A DNA stretch of 6,841 nucleotides, from the NCBI GenBank assembly GCA_050117725.1, contig JASFME010000126.1:1-6841 (forward strand), in the 5' to 3' direction. This DNA is from JASFJH01 sp050117725 (GTDB lineage Bacteria > Pseudomonadota > Gammaproteobacteria > AKS1). Below are positions 1 through 5,897 of the stretch, in pieces. The translations under genes were made by a program, and so were the position numbers. Every line of letters starts with the position of its first letter. The first letter of the stretch is position 1. Under the pieces are notes generated by a model. It ran no database searches, was not told where the DNA came from, and saw only the letters and a program-made list of their open reading frames with translations.

Positions 1-134
1 GGTGGGGCTACTCGGCCGAACCCCACCAGCATACCAGCGGCTGGTACGAAAACGAGGTAGGCGACTGCATCCGGCTCGGTGATGGTGAACCCGGACCAGG
101 CTGGCAGCACTCGCTGCGACGCCTGAAAAACTGA
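1..134 (+). CDS. 3' end of an unidentified gene (partial)
   Basis: An open frame enters from the left edge (first full codon at 3) and ends at TGA 132-134, giving the last 43 residues of a protein. The other two plus frames are closed early by stops (58-60, and another shortly after position 80), so this frame is the only open one. The tail is rich in Trp, His and Gly (for example HQHTSGWYENEVGDC) and ends in a basic stretch, RRLKN. It has no recognisable domain and no membrane segment. I do not recognise the family. It lies in the same direction as the GGDEF-EAL gene, 73 nt upstream of that gene's earliest start. A promoter-like sequence in the gap suggests the two are not strictly co-transcribed. 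Confidence 0.55.
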   Translation, partial: WGYSAEPHQHTSGWYENEVGDCIRLGDGEPGPGWQHSLRRLKN

Positions 135-163
135 CTGGCAAATCCCCCTCATTCGGCTATATT
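135..163 (+). promoter_or_regulatory. Candidate sigma70 promoter for the GGDEF-EAL gene
   Basis: CTGGCA (135-140; 4 of 6 match TTGACA) lies 17 nt before TATATT (158-163; 5 of 6 match TATAAT). Transcription would start near 170, about 40 nt before the first possible start codon. The -35 box directly follows the stop of the upstream gene. This is a motif match only. Confidence 0.45.
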
Positions 164-176
164 TCATATGGGATTT
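140..176 (+). repeat. 7-bp inverted repeat spanning the promoter
   Basis: AAATCCC (140-146) and GGGATTT (170-176) are perfect inverted copies whose centres are 30 bp apart, close to three helical turns. They flank the -10 box of the candidate promoter. They could be operator half-sites, or a weak stem with a 23-nt loop. No T-run follows, so a terminator is unlikely. With 7-bp arms this may be chance. Confidence 0.25.
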
Positions 177-207
177 CCGGCTCATGCAGATCTGGCCGGG
201 TTAGGTA

Positions 208-2262
208 TTGCCGTCGGTGCGCAAGTTAATGAAATTCAACCTGGTCAGATATTTCCTCGTCACCAGCTTTATCACCTTACTGGTCGCCGCCGTGATCCTT
301 GGTGAGTATTACCGTCAGCTCGCCACCTCCGATCTGACTGTCTGGGGTGAGCGGCAGAACATTACCATGGCCAGGACTTTCGCCAATGTAATCTGGCCGC
401 TGTTTGGACAAATCGTGCAGGAGAACGAGGCAGATAATGCCGGTAACCCGCCCGGCCGGAACGAAATCGAATTGCTGCATGAGCAGACCCTCGATTACCT
501 GGCAGGTACGAATATCGCCAAGATCAAGATTTATAACCTGCAAGGCGTGACGATTTACTCCAGCGACCCGCGCCAGATCGGCGCAGACAAGAGTCGGCAC
601 GAAGGTTTTATCCAGGCCCGTAATGGCCGGCCGAAAAGTTATCTCGTTTACCGTGATCAGTTCTATGCCGCCACTGAACAGCTGACCGAGCGCAACCTGC
701 TCTCGAGTTATATTCCGATTTACGATCAACAAAACCGGCAACTGCTCGGTGTCTTCGAGTTATATAGCGATGTCACGGACATGGTGGCCGATATCGGCAA
801 TACGCGCTATCAGGTATCGATGGGCATCATGCTGATCCTCAGCCTGATCTACTCGGTGCTGTACCTTATCATCCGGCGTGCGGCTAACATCCTCAACAGG
901 CATGATGAGCAACACCAGGCACATGCGCATAACATGTGGCACCAGGCCTACCACCATGCCCTGACCCTGTTGCCGAACCGGCGCTACTTCAAGGAACTGT
1001 TATCGAGCGCCCTGGATGAGGCAATTGAAAACGAAACAATCGTTGCCCTGTTGTTTCTCGACATTGACCATTTCAAAACGATTAATGACAGCCTCGGTCA
1101 TGAGGCCGGTGACTCACTGCTAAGAATTCTCGCTACACGCCTGCGCCATGCAGCCAAGGAAAGCGATGTGGTCGCACACCTGGGTGGTGATGAATTCACT
1201 GTGATCCTGAAAAACCTGTCTACTGCCGACGATGCCCGCATCATCGGCGAACGTTTCCTTGCCAACATCGCCAGGCCAGTGCAGCTCGACGAGCATGAAC
1301 TGACGGTGACCACCAGTATCGGCATTACTATCTACCCCTTCGATGATCTCGAGTCCGAGCAACTCATCAAGGATGCCGACATGGCCATGTACGAGTCGAA
1401 AAAACGCGGTGGCAACTGCCTGTCATTCTTTACCCGCGATATGCGCGACAACATGCACCTGCAGATGAAAATGGACAAGCGCCTCAACCAGGCCCTGCGT
1501 GAAAACCAGTTTGTCCTGTATTACCAACCGCAAGTAAACATGAAACAGGGCACTGCCACCGGCGTCGAGGCACTGATTCGCTGGCAACATCCTGAGAAGG
1601 GACTCATATCACCGGTTGCCTTTATCGAGCACCTTGAACGCAACGGCCTGATTGTACCGATTGGCAAGTGGGTGCTTGATACTGCCTGCCGGCAAATCGC
1701 CAAGTGGCATGCACAGGGGCTTACACACCTTGATATGTCGGTGAATATTTCTGCGCGTGAATTCGAGCATAGCAACATCCTCAACGAAGTCGAAAACGCG
1801 CTGGCCCGGCACCAACTGCCAGCCCGCAGTCTGAAACTCGAGATTACCGAATCGCTACTTATGCATGATGTCGAACACGGCATGGACCTGCTGCGTGAAC
1901 TGCATGAACTCGGTGTGCAAATCTACATCGATGACTTCGGTACCGGCTATTCCTCGTTTGCCTACCTGAAATCCATGCCGATTGACGGTATCAAGCTGGA
2001 CCGCAGTTTTGTCCATGATATGGATGAAAACCCGGATCATGCGACGATTGTGGCCGGCATCACACGCCTGGCCCATGAACTGAAGCTCGACATTGTTGCC
2101 GAGGGCGTGGAAAACGCGCAACAACTCGACTTCCTGTTCCAGCAGGGCTGTGCCCACATGCAGGGCACCTATTTTACCCACCCGCAACCGGCCGACCGCC
2201 TGCAACAATGGCTGCTGGAACCACCCTTGCGCCCCTACCTGCGGTCATGCGCCGCCTCCTGA
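208..2262 (+). CDS. Membrane sensor cyclic-di-GMP enzyme (GGDEF + EAL)
   Basis: This is a 684-residue inner-membrane protein of cyclic-di-GMP turnover. Transmembrane helices at about 12-32 and 203-222 enclose a periplasmic segment that resembles a Cache/PAS-like sensor (for example KIKIYNLQGVTIYSS at 105-119). A His-rich linker (232-250) leads to the GGDEF domain: FLDIDHFK 283-290, N293, D302, GGDEF 326-330. The inhibitory-site position reads KESD (317-320) rather than RxxD. The usual DALTGLPNR reads HALTLLPNR (250-258). The EAL domain carries every catalytic signature: EAL 454-456, N513, E545, DDFGTG 575-580, K596, AEGVE 631-635 and Q652. Phosphodiesterase activity is therefore likely; cyclase activity is plausible but uncertain. 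Start choice: an in-frame stop (202-204) limits extension. TTG 208 has GGG 7 nt upstream. GTG 217 and ATG 229 (beginning MKFNLVRYF) are alternatives, and ATG 229 has no clear ribosome site. It is monocistronic as far as can be seen. Confidence 0.93.
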   Translation: MPSVRKLMKFNLVRYFLVTSFITLLVAAVILGEYYRQLATSDLTVWGERQNITMARTFANVIWPLFGQIVQENEADNAGNPPGRNEIELLHEQTLDYLAGTNIAKIKIYNLQGVTIYSSDPRQIGADKSRHEGFIQARNGRPKSYLVYRDQFYAATEQLTERNLLSSYIPIYDQQNRQLLGVFELYSDVTDMVADIGNTRYQVSMGIMLILSLIYSVLYLIIRRAANILNRHDEQHQAHAHNMWHQAYHHALTLLPNRRYFKELLSSALDEAIENETIVALLFLDIDHFKTINDSLGHEAGDSLLRILATRLRHAAKESDVVAHLGGDEFTVILKNLSTADDARIIGERFLANIARPVQLDEHELTVTTSIGITIYPFDDLESEQLIKDADMAMYESKKRGGNCLSFFTRDMRDNMHLQMKMDKRLNQALRENQFVLYYQPQVNMKQGTATGVEALIRWQHPEKGLISPVAFIEHLERNGLIVPIGKWVLDTACRQIAKWHAQGLTHLDMSVNISAREFEHSNILNEVENALARHQLPARSLKLEITESLLMHDVEHGMDLLRELHELGVQIYIDDFGTGYSSFAYLKSMPIDGIKLDRSFVHDMDENPDHATIVAGITRLAHELKLDIVAEGVENAQQLDFLFQQGCAHMQGTYFTHPQPADRLQQWLLEPPLRPYLRSCAAS

Positions 2263-2273
2263 TCAGTTTGTCG

Positions 2274-2295
2274 TTTTGTGACTTTTTTCACACAA
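2274..2295 (+). promoter_or_regulatory. Consensus CRP/Vfr-type operator
   Basis: TGTGA (2277-2281), six bases, then TCACA (2288-2292) matches both consensus half-sites of a CRP-family operator exactly. The symmetry is also visible as a perfect 9-bp inverted repeat, CGTTTTGTG (2272-2280) and CACAAAACG (2291-2299). The site starts 12 nt after the GGDEF-EAL stop. Its centre (2284.5) is about 61-64 bp before the start predicted from the -10 box at 2336-2341, which is the class I CRP activator position. A role as terminator of the upstream gene is less likely because the stem is AT-rich and no T-run follows it. Confidence 0.6.
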
Positions 2296-2335
2296 AACGC
2301 TGGTCTATTGCACCTGTTATTTTGCCTTTGTTAAC

Positions 2336-2341
2336 TATACT
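2336..2341 (+). promoter_or_regulatory. -10 box for the small gene
   Basis: TATACT matches TATAAT at 5 of 6 positions. No good -35 box lies 16-18 nt upstream: TTGCAC at 2308-2313 is 22 nt away, which is too far. A missing -35 together with the upstream CRP-type palindrome fits an activator-dependent promoter. The start would be near 2346-2349, giving a leader of about 45 nt. Confidence 0.45.
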
Positions 2342-2391
2342 TACTGCGTGACAAACACAACCGTTCAACCACAGAAAGTGAGGTTATGAGC

Positions 2392-2592
2392 ATGAACACA
2401 GCCACAATCCTGCAAAGGAAGGAGATTGTCGCTGTGCTGATGGAGCTGAATAAAAAGGTAGCCCAATACAGTCAGCCCAACAGTCTGTATAGCCATGCAC
2501 AACTCGCGATCTTCGTGGAATTACGCGACCATTACCAGCGTAAACTTTCCTCGTTGGATAATAGCCGGCGTCAGCATGCCCACGCCGCATAA
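2392..2592 (+). CDS. Small protein of unknown function (66 aa)
   Basis: I do not recognise this protein. It has 66 residues, no cysteine, no signal peptide and no membrane segment. Two probably helical stretches (about 6-24 and 33-53 of the product) contain mixed charges and leucines (EIVAVLMELNKKV; LAIFVELRDHYQRKL). The tail is basic and then Ala/His-rich (SRRQHAHAA). The size and helicity would suit a small partner or DNA/RNA-associated protein, but that is a guess. Start choice: GTGAGG (2378-2383) sits 8 nt before ATG 2392 and only 2 nt before ATG 2386, so 2392 is preferred; using 2386 would add Met-Ser. Its own promoter-like elements and a following hairpin suggest a single-gene transcript. 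An overlapping minus-strand frame lacks any such support. Confidence 0.6.
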   Translation: MNTATILQRKEIVAVLMELNKKVAQYSQPNSLYSHAQLAIFVELRDHYQRKLSSLDNSRRQHAHAA

Positions 2593-2610
2593 TCACAGGA
2601 CCTGACCATA

Positions 2611-2653
2611 CCGGACCGGCAAGACCTGACTGAACAGGGCCTTGCCGGTCCGG
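2611..2653 (+). terminator. Perfect 13-bp hairpin after the small gene
   Basis: CCGGACCGGCAAG (2611-2623) and CTTGCCGGTCCGG (2641-2653) are perfect inverted copies. Inside the 17-nt loop a further CCTG/CAGG pair (2625-2628 and 2635-2638) can extend the stem. The stem is GC-rich and lies 18 nt after the small gene's stop, a typical terminator position. No T-run follows on either strand, so it is not a canonical intrinsic terminator. It may be a 3'-end stabilising or Rho-assisted structure, or a REP-like element. Confidence 0.5.
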
Positions 2654-2740
2654 CACATCCACGCACAATCCCCATCATTGCGCAGCATGGCTCTTTAACT
2701 GGATGCACTGCCCCGGGCCCGCGAGATGCCGGTGCATTAT

Positions 2741-2757
2741 TGCACCATAGCGGTGCA
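2741..2757 (+). promoter_or_regulatory. NtrC-type enhancer site upstream of galU
   Basis: TGCACC (2741-2746), five bases, then GGTGCA (2752-2757) form a perfect 17-bp palindrome matching the known NtrC (NRI) consensus. An additional GGTGCA half-site at 2731-2736 could form part of a weaker second dimer site centred about 21 bp (two turns) upstream. The centre of the main site (2749) is about 111 bp before the start expected from the sigma54 element at 2834-2848, a typical enhancer distance. Confidence 0.6.
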
Positions 2758-2800
2758 TAAAACCTTGCGCCAGTATCCTTCGCTTGTCGTCAATCCTTAA

Positions 2801-2813
2801 TAATTTATTGATA
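2801..2813 (-). promoter_or_regulatory. IHF-type bending site
   Basis: TAA-N4-TTGATA (2801-2813) matches the reverse complement of the IHF consensus WATCAANNNNTTR at every specified position, within an AT-rich tract. It lies between the NtrC-type palindrome and the -24/-12 element, centred near -53. IHF commonly bends DNA there to bring a bound activator to sigma54 polymerase. Confidence 0.5.
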
Positions 2814-2833
2814 AAACAGGAAATACTGCAATG

Positions 2834-2848
2834 AGGCACGGCTCTTGC
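2834..2848 (+). promoter_or_regulatory. Sigma54 (-24/-12) promoter for galU-gpgP-gpgS
   Basis: GGCACG (2835-2840), four bases, then TTGC (2845-2848) matches the core of the sigma54 consensus TGGCACG-N4-TTGC except for A in place of T at 2834. The GG and GC are exactly 10 nt apart, the spacing sigma54 requires. The start would be near 2860, giving a leader of about 60 nt before the galU ATG. Upstream IHF-type and NtrC-type sites complete the usual enhancer-dependent layout. A weaker sigma70-like alternative (TTGTCG at 2784-2789) cannot be excluded. Confidence 0.6.
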
Positions 2849-2920
2849 CCTGTCTACTGTATCGCACGAATGGATTGCAACGATATGGCCGGGCATCGGG
2901 CCTGGCCGGGAGGATTGAAC

Positions 2921-3775
2921 ATGATCAGGAAATGCCTTTTCCCCGCAGCGGGCTACGGTACGCGTTTTTTGCCCGCAACCAAATCCATGCCCAAAGAGAT
3001 CCTGCCTATCCTCGACAAGCCACTGATCCAGTATGGTGTCGAGGAAGCAGTTGACGCCGGCATACACGAGATTGCCGTCGTCACGGGACGTGGCAAGCGT
3101 GCCCTTGAAGATCATTTTGATACAAATTATGAACTCGAACACCAGATTAGCGGTAGTAACAAGGAACACCAGCTCACTGACATCCGTCGCCTTATCGATA
3201 ACTGCATCTTCTCCTACACACGGCAAATTGAAATGCGTGGCCTCGGTCATGCCGTCCTCACCGGAGAGACCCTGATCGGTCATGAACCTTTTGCTGTCGT
3301 GCTCGCCGATGATCTGTGCGTAGGGGAAGACAATGGCGTCCTGGCGCAGATGCTCAAGGTATATGAAAAATACCGCTGCAGCGTAATCGCGATCCAGGAG
3401 GTCGAGCGTAACGAAATTCACAAGTACGGCATCATAGAGGGCAAGAAACTGGAAGAGGATATTTTCATGATATCTTCAATGGTTGAAAAACCCCACCCGG
3501 ACGAAGCGCCCAGCAATTTCGGCATCGTGGGGCGTTACATTCTCACCCCGGATATTTTCGATATCCTGCGACGTACCCCGGCTGGCAAGGGCGGCGAACT
3601 GCAACTGACCGATGCCCTGCAAATCCAGGCAAAGGAAAATATGGTGGTGGCCTTCAAATACCGTGGGCAACGTTTCGACTGCGGCAGTATTGATGGCTTT
3701 GTCGATGCCACCAACTATTTCCACAATAAACGCAAGCAACAACCCATCAATATCACTGCGGCGATTCAGGGCTAG
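2921..3775 (+). CDS. galU: UTP-glucose-1-phosphate uridylyltransferase
   Basis: GalU makes UDP-glucose and pyrophosphate from UTP and glucose-1-phosphate in the cytoplasm. The 284-residue product covers the whole family domain. It shows the nucleotide-binding loop AAGYGTRFLPATKSMPKE (9-26), the DKPLIQYGVEEA block (32-43), the LADD metal site (128-131), VEKP with its catalytic-type lysine (188-191), FGIVGRYIL (200-208) and GGELQLTDA (224-232). The length is close to Pseudomonas-type GalU and slightly shorter than the E. coli enzyme. Start choice: GGGAGG (2908-2913) lies 7 nt before ATG 2921, and the product then begins directly with the conserved MIRKCLFPAAG. The earlier in-frame ATG at 2831 overlaps the sigma54 element and would add 30 residues with no family match. 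It is first in the operon and supplies the sugar donor for GpgS. Confidence 0.95.
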   Translation: MIRKCLFPAAGYGTRFLPATKSMPKEILPILDKPLIQYGVEEAVDAGIHEIAVVTGRGKRALEDHFDTNYELEHQISGSNKEHQLTDIRRLIDNCIFSYTRQIEMRGLGHAVLTGETLIGHEPFAVVLADDLCVGEDNGVLAQMLKVYEKYRCSVIAIQEVERNEIHKYGIIEGKKLEEDIFMISSMVEKPHPDEAPSNFGIVGRYILTPDIFDILRRTPAGKGGELQLTDALQIQAKENMVVAFKYRGQRFDCGSIDGFVDATNYFHNKRKQQPINITAAIQG

Positions 3776-3779
3776 AACC

Positions 3780-4655
3780 ATGCAAGGCCAGTTTCCACAG
3801 CCGTCTTTACCATTAGTGGTCTATACCGATCTTGACGGTACCTTGCTGGATCATGACAGTTACAGTTGTGAAGCGGCACGCCCGGCGCTGGCACAACTGC
3901 AGGAACTGCGCGTTCCTGTCATACCGGTAACCAGTAAAACACTGCGCGAAGTGCAACACATACTTGCCAGCCAGTTGCACATACGCGGCCCGGTCATAGC
4001 GGAAAATGGCGGCGTTATCGCACTGCCAAGCGGTTATTTTCCGGTATTACAGGGTTACCAGCCGGCACAAAACTATGTTGTTCAACAAACCACTCCCTCA
4101 TACAAGTTTATTACCACTGTCCTCGACAACTTGCGACAGCAACACAGGTTTGGCTTTTACGGTTTCAATGACATGACTAATGGAGAGGTGGCAGCGTTGA
4201 CCGGACTCAGTGCCGAGGAAGCAGCACGGGCCAAATGGCGTCGCTGCAGTGAACCTTTGCTGTGGCAGGACAGCGCCGGCCGCCTTGATGAATTCCGGCA
4301 TCTCATCAAGACAGAAGGACTGTCACTGACTCAGGGAGGACGCTTCCTGCATATTATGGGCACTATTGACAAGGGTGCTGCTGTACGGGAAATGAATGGC
4401 CTGTTTCATCGCTTTGGCTTGCCCGGTAGAACGACACTGGCACTCGGTGACAGCCCGAATGATCTCCCCATGTTACAAGAAGTCGATATCGCCGTGGTGG
4501 TTCGCCGCAAGGATGGCAGTCGCCTGCAAATGGATGGCTTTGAACCAGCAGTTGTCACTGACCAGTCCGGCCCTGAGGGCTGGAATAACTTTATCCAGGA
4601 ATTTTTACTACAACCGGAAAATTCTCCGGGCTACACAAGGACTGCCCATGGCTGA
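3780..4655 (+). CDS. gpgP: Glucosyl-/mannosyl-3-phosphoglycerate phosphatase (HAD, MPGP family)
   Basis: This HAD-superfamily phosphatase is 291 residues long, usual for the mannosyl-3-phosphoglycerate phosphatase (MPGP/YedP) family. Motif I is DLDGT (17-21; D17 nucleophile, D19 general acid) within the family-typical TDLDGTLLDHDSYS. Motif II is TSKT (51-54), motif III is K198 in DKGAA, and motif IV is GDSPND (223-228). The middle part is the cap domain. Family members act on mannosyl- and glucosyl-3-phosphoglycerate. Because a glucosyl-type synthase follows and no mannosyl synthase is visible, the likely reaction is glucosyl-3-phosphoglycerate to glucosylglycerate plus phosphate; this specificity is inferred. 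Start choice: ATG 3780 has AGGG (3768-3771) 8 nt upstream, inside the end of galU, and lies 4 nt after the galU stop. The frame stays open upstream, but only as a shadow of galU. Confidence 0.88.
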   Translation: MQGQFPQPSLPLVVYTDLDGTLLDHDSYSCEAARPALAQLQELRVPVIPVTSKTLREVQHILASQLHIRGPVIAENGGVIALPSGYFPVLQGYQPAQNYVVQQTTPSYKFITTVLDNLRQQHRFGFYGFNDMTNGEVAALTGLSAEEAARAKWRRCSEPLLWQDSAGRLDEFRHLIKTEGLSLTQGGRFLHIMGTIDKGAAVREMNGLFHRFGLPGRTTLALGDSPNDLPMLQEVDIAVVVRRKDGSRLQMDGFEPAVVTDQSGPEGWNNFIQEFLLQPENSPGYTRTAHG

Positions 4656-5892
4656 TTTTTTTCAGAACGGTGTCGTCACGACGCTGCATAACCTGCGGAA
4701 CCGCCCGATCGAAGCGCTTGAGGCAGAATTACATGAATTCGCGCGCAGCAACCGCATGGCCCTGATTCTGCCAAGCCTGTACTCGGAACTCGAGGGTCCG
4801 GCACTGCCGAATATTATAAAACAGCTGACACAGGCAACTTATATCTCGGACATTATTATCGGCCTGGATTGCGCTAACGAAGAACAGTTCCGGCACGCCC
4901 AGACATTCTTCGCCGGTCTGCCGCAGCGCACGCATATATTGTGGAACGACGGCGAGCATCTGCGTAGTCTGGATCAGAAACTACAGAATCTGAAGCTGTC
5001 GCCGCAACAACCTGGCAAGGGTCGCAATGCCTGGTATTGCTTTGGCTATGCACTGGCTCTGGAAGACTGTGATGCAATTGCACTGCATGACTGCGACATC
5101 CTGACCTACGATCGCAGCCTGCCGGCACGCCTGTTCTATCCGGTTGCAAACCCGGCCTTCGGTTTTGAATTCTGTAAAGGCTATTATCCACGCATAAATG
5201 GTGATCATTTAAGTGGCCGCATGACGCGGCTTTTTGTAACACCCATGTTACGGGCCTTGAAGAAAGTCGTCGGCCATATTGACTACCTCGAGTTCATGGA
5301 CAGTTTTCGTTACCCGCTATCGGGTGAATTTTCCATGCGCCGAGATTTTATCGAGCGACTCCGCATCCCGAGTGACTGGGGCCTGGAGGTTGGTGTGTTA
5401 TCCGAAGTGTACAGGAACGTCGCCCGCAACCAGGTTTGCCAGGTCGATATTGCTGATGACTACGATCATAAGCACCAGGTATTGACAACCGAAGACAGGG
5501 AAGGCGGCCTGGTGAAGATGGCACGTGAGATTGCAAAGTCCCTGTTCCGTAAGCTCGCAACCGAGGGTATCCGGTTCAGCCGTGAAGATTTCCGTACCAT
5601 CAAGGCTGCCTATTTCCGTATCGCGCTTGATTGCAGTGAGCAATATTACTACGATGCCATCATCAATGGTCTGGCCTATGACAGACACAGCGAAGAATGC
5701 AGTATCGAGTTGTTTTCGCAAAGTATCATGCATGCCGGTGAATCCTTCCTTGATAACCCGGAAGAGGCACCCTTCATCCCGAACTGGAACCGTATTTTCA
5801 GCGCGATCCCTGACTTTAATGCCCAATTACTTGCCGCGGTCAGTGCCGACAACAACCGGATACAGCCCCGCATCGCGGTAGACAATTCCTGA
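4648..5892 (+). CDS. gpgS: Glucosyl-3-phosphoglycerate synthase (GT81)
   Basis: GpgS transfers glucose from an NDP-glucose (here probably UDP-glucose from GalU) to 3-phosphoglycerate, giving glucosyl-3-phosphoglycerate. The 414-residue product resembles the archaeal/proteobacterial type of the family. It begins with the characteristic MADFFQNGVVTTLHNL. A GT-A nucleotide-binding start (ALILPSLYSELEGPAL, 38-53) precedes the metal-binding DCD (148-150), the acceptor-side block GEFSMRRDF (226-234), DWGLEVG (243-249) and a candidate metal-binding His pair in DHKHQ (273-277). A helical C-terminal region follows. No membrane segment is seen, so it should be cytoplasmic. Start choice: ATG 4648 overlaps the phosphatase stop by 8 nt (ATGGCTGA), with AAGG (4637-4640) 7 nt upstream, implying translational coupling. 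The upstream in-frame extension is only a shadow of the phosphatase. GT55 mannosyl synthases look different throughout. Confidence 0.9.
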   Translation: MADFFQNGVVTTLHNLRNRPIEALEAELHEFARSNRMALILPSLYSELEGPALPNIIKQLTQATYISDIIIGLDCANEEQFRHAQTFFAGLPQRTHILWNDGEHLRSLDQKLQNLKLSPQQPGKGRNAWYCFGYALALEDCDAIALHDCDILTYDRSLPARLFYPVANPAFGFEFCKGYYPRINGDHLSGRMTRLFVTPMLRALKKVVGHIDYLEFMDSFRYPLSGEFSMRRDFIERLRIPSDWGLEVGVLSEVYRNVARNQVCQVDIADDYDHKHQVLTTEDREGGLVKMAREIAKSLFRKLATEGIRFSREDFRTIKAAYFRIALDCSEQYYYDAIINGLAYDRHSEECSIELFSQSIMHAGESFLDNPEEAPFIPNWNRIFSAIPDFNAQLLAAVSADNNRIQPRIAVDNS

Positions 5893-5897
5893 ACCTG

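Noticed and set aside
2272..2299. Intrinsic terminator for the GGDEF-EAL gene
   Set aside because: The stem is AT-rich and lacks a following T-run; the T-run sits in the loop. The match to a CRP-type operator explains the symmetry better.
2384..2668. Minus-strand 94-residue frame over the small gene
   Set aside because: It has no ribosome site or family resemblance, has a Gly/Pro/Arg-rich composition typical of shadow frames, and is covered by a plus-strand gene with proper signals.
2731..2746. GGTGCA-TTAT-TGCACC as a small terminator or riboswitch stem
   Set aside because: The stem is only 6 bp with no T-run, and it is explained by alternating half-sites of the NtrC-type element.
2784..2812. 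Sigma70 promoter TTGTCG with a downstream TATTGA-like box before galU
   Set aside because: The -10 match is weak and the region coincides with the IHF consensus. It is kept only as a possible secondary promoter.
2831..2920. Upstream ATG start for GalU giving 30 extra residues
   Set aside because: The extra stretch has no GalU homology and overlaps the -24/-12 promoter element. ATG 2921 has a strong ribosome site and begins exactly at the conserved family N-terminus.
2675..3421. Long 248-residue minus-strand frame opposite galU
   Set aside because: It lies antisense to a clearly identified galU, and its translation resembles no family I know.
3612..3779. Upstream extension of the HAD phosphatase into galU
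   Set aside because: It is an out-of-frame shadow of galU. ATG 3780 has a ribosome site and starts just before the conserved TDLDGT region.
4396..4647. Upstream extension of gpgS into the phosphatase gene
   Set aside because: The added residues are a shadow of the phosphatase. The family N-terminus (MADFFQ) begins at ATG 4648, which has a ribosome site.
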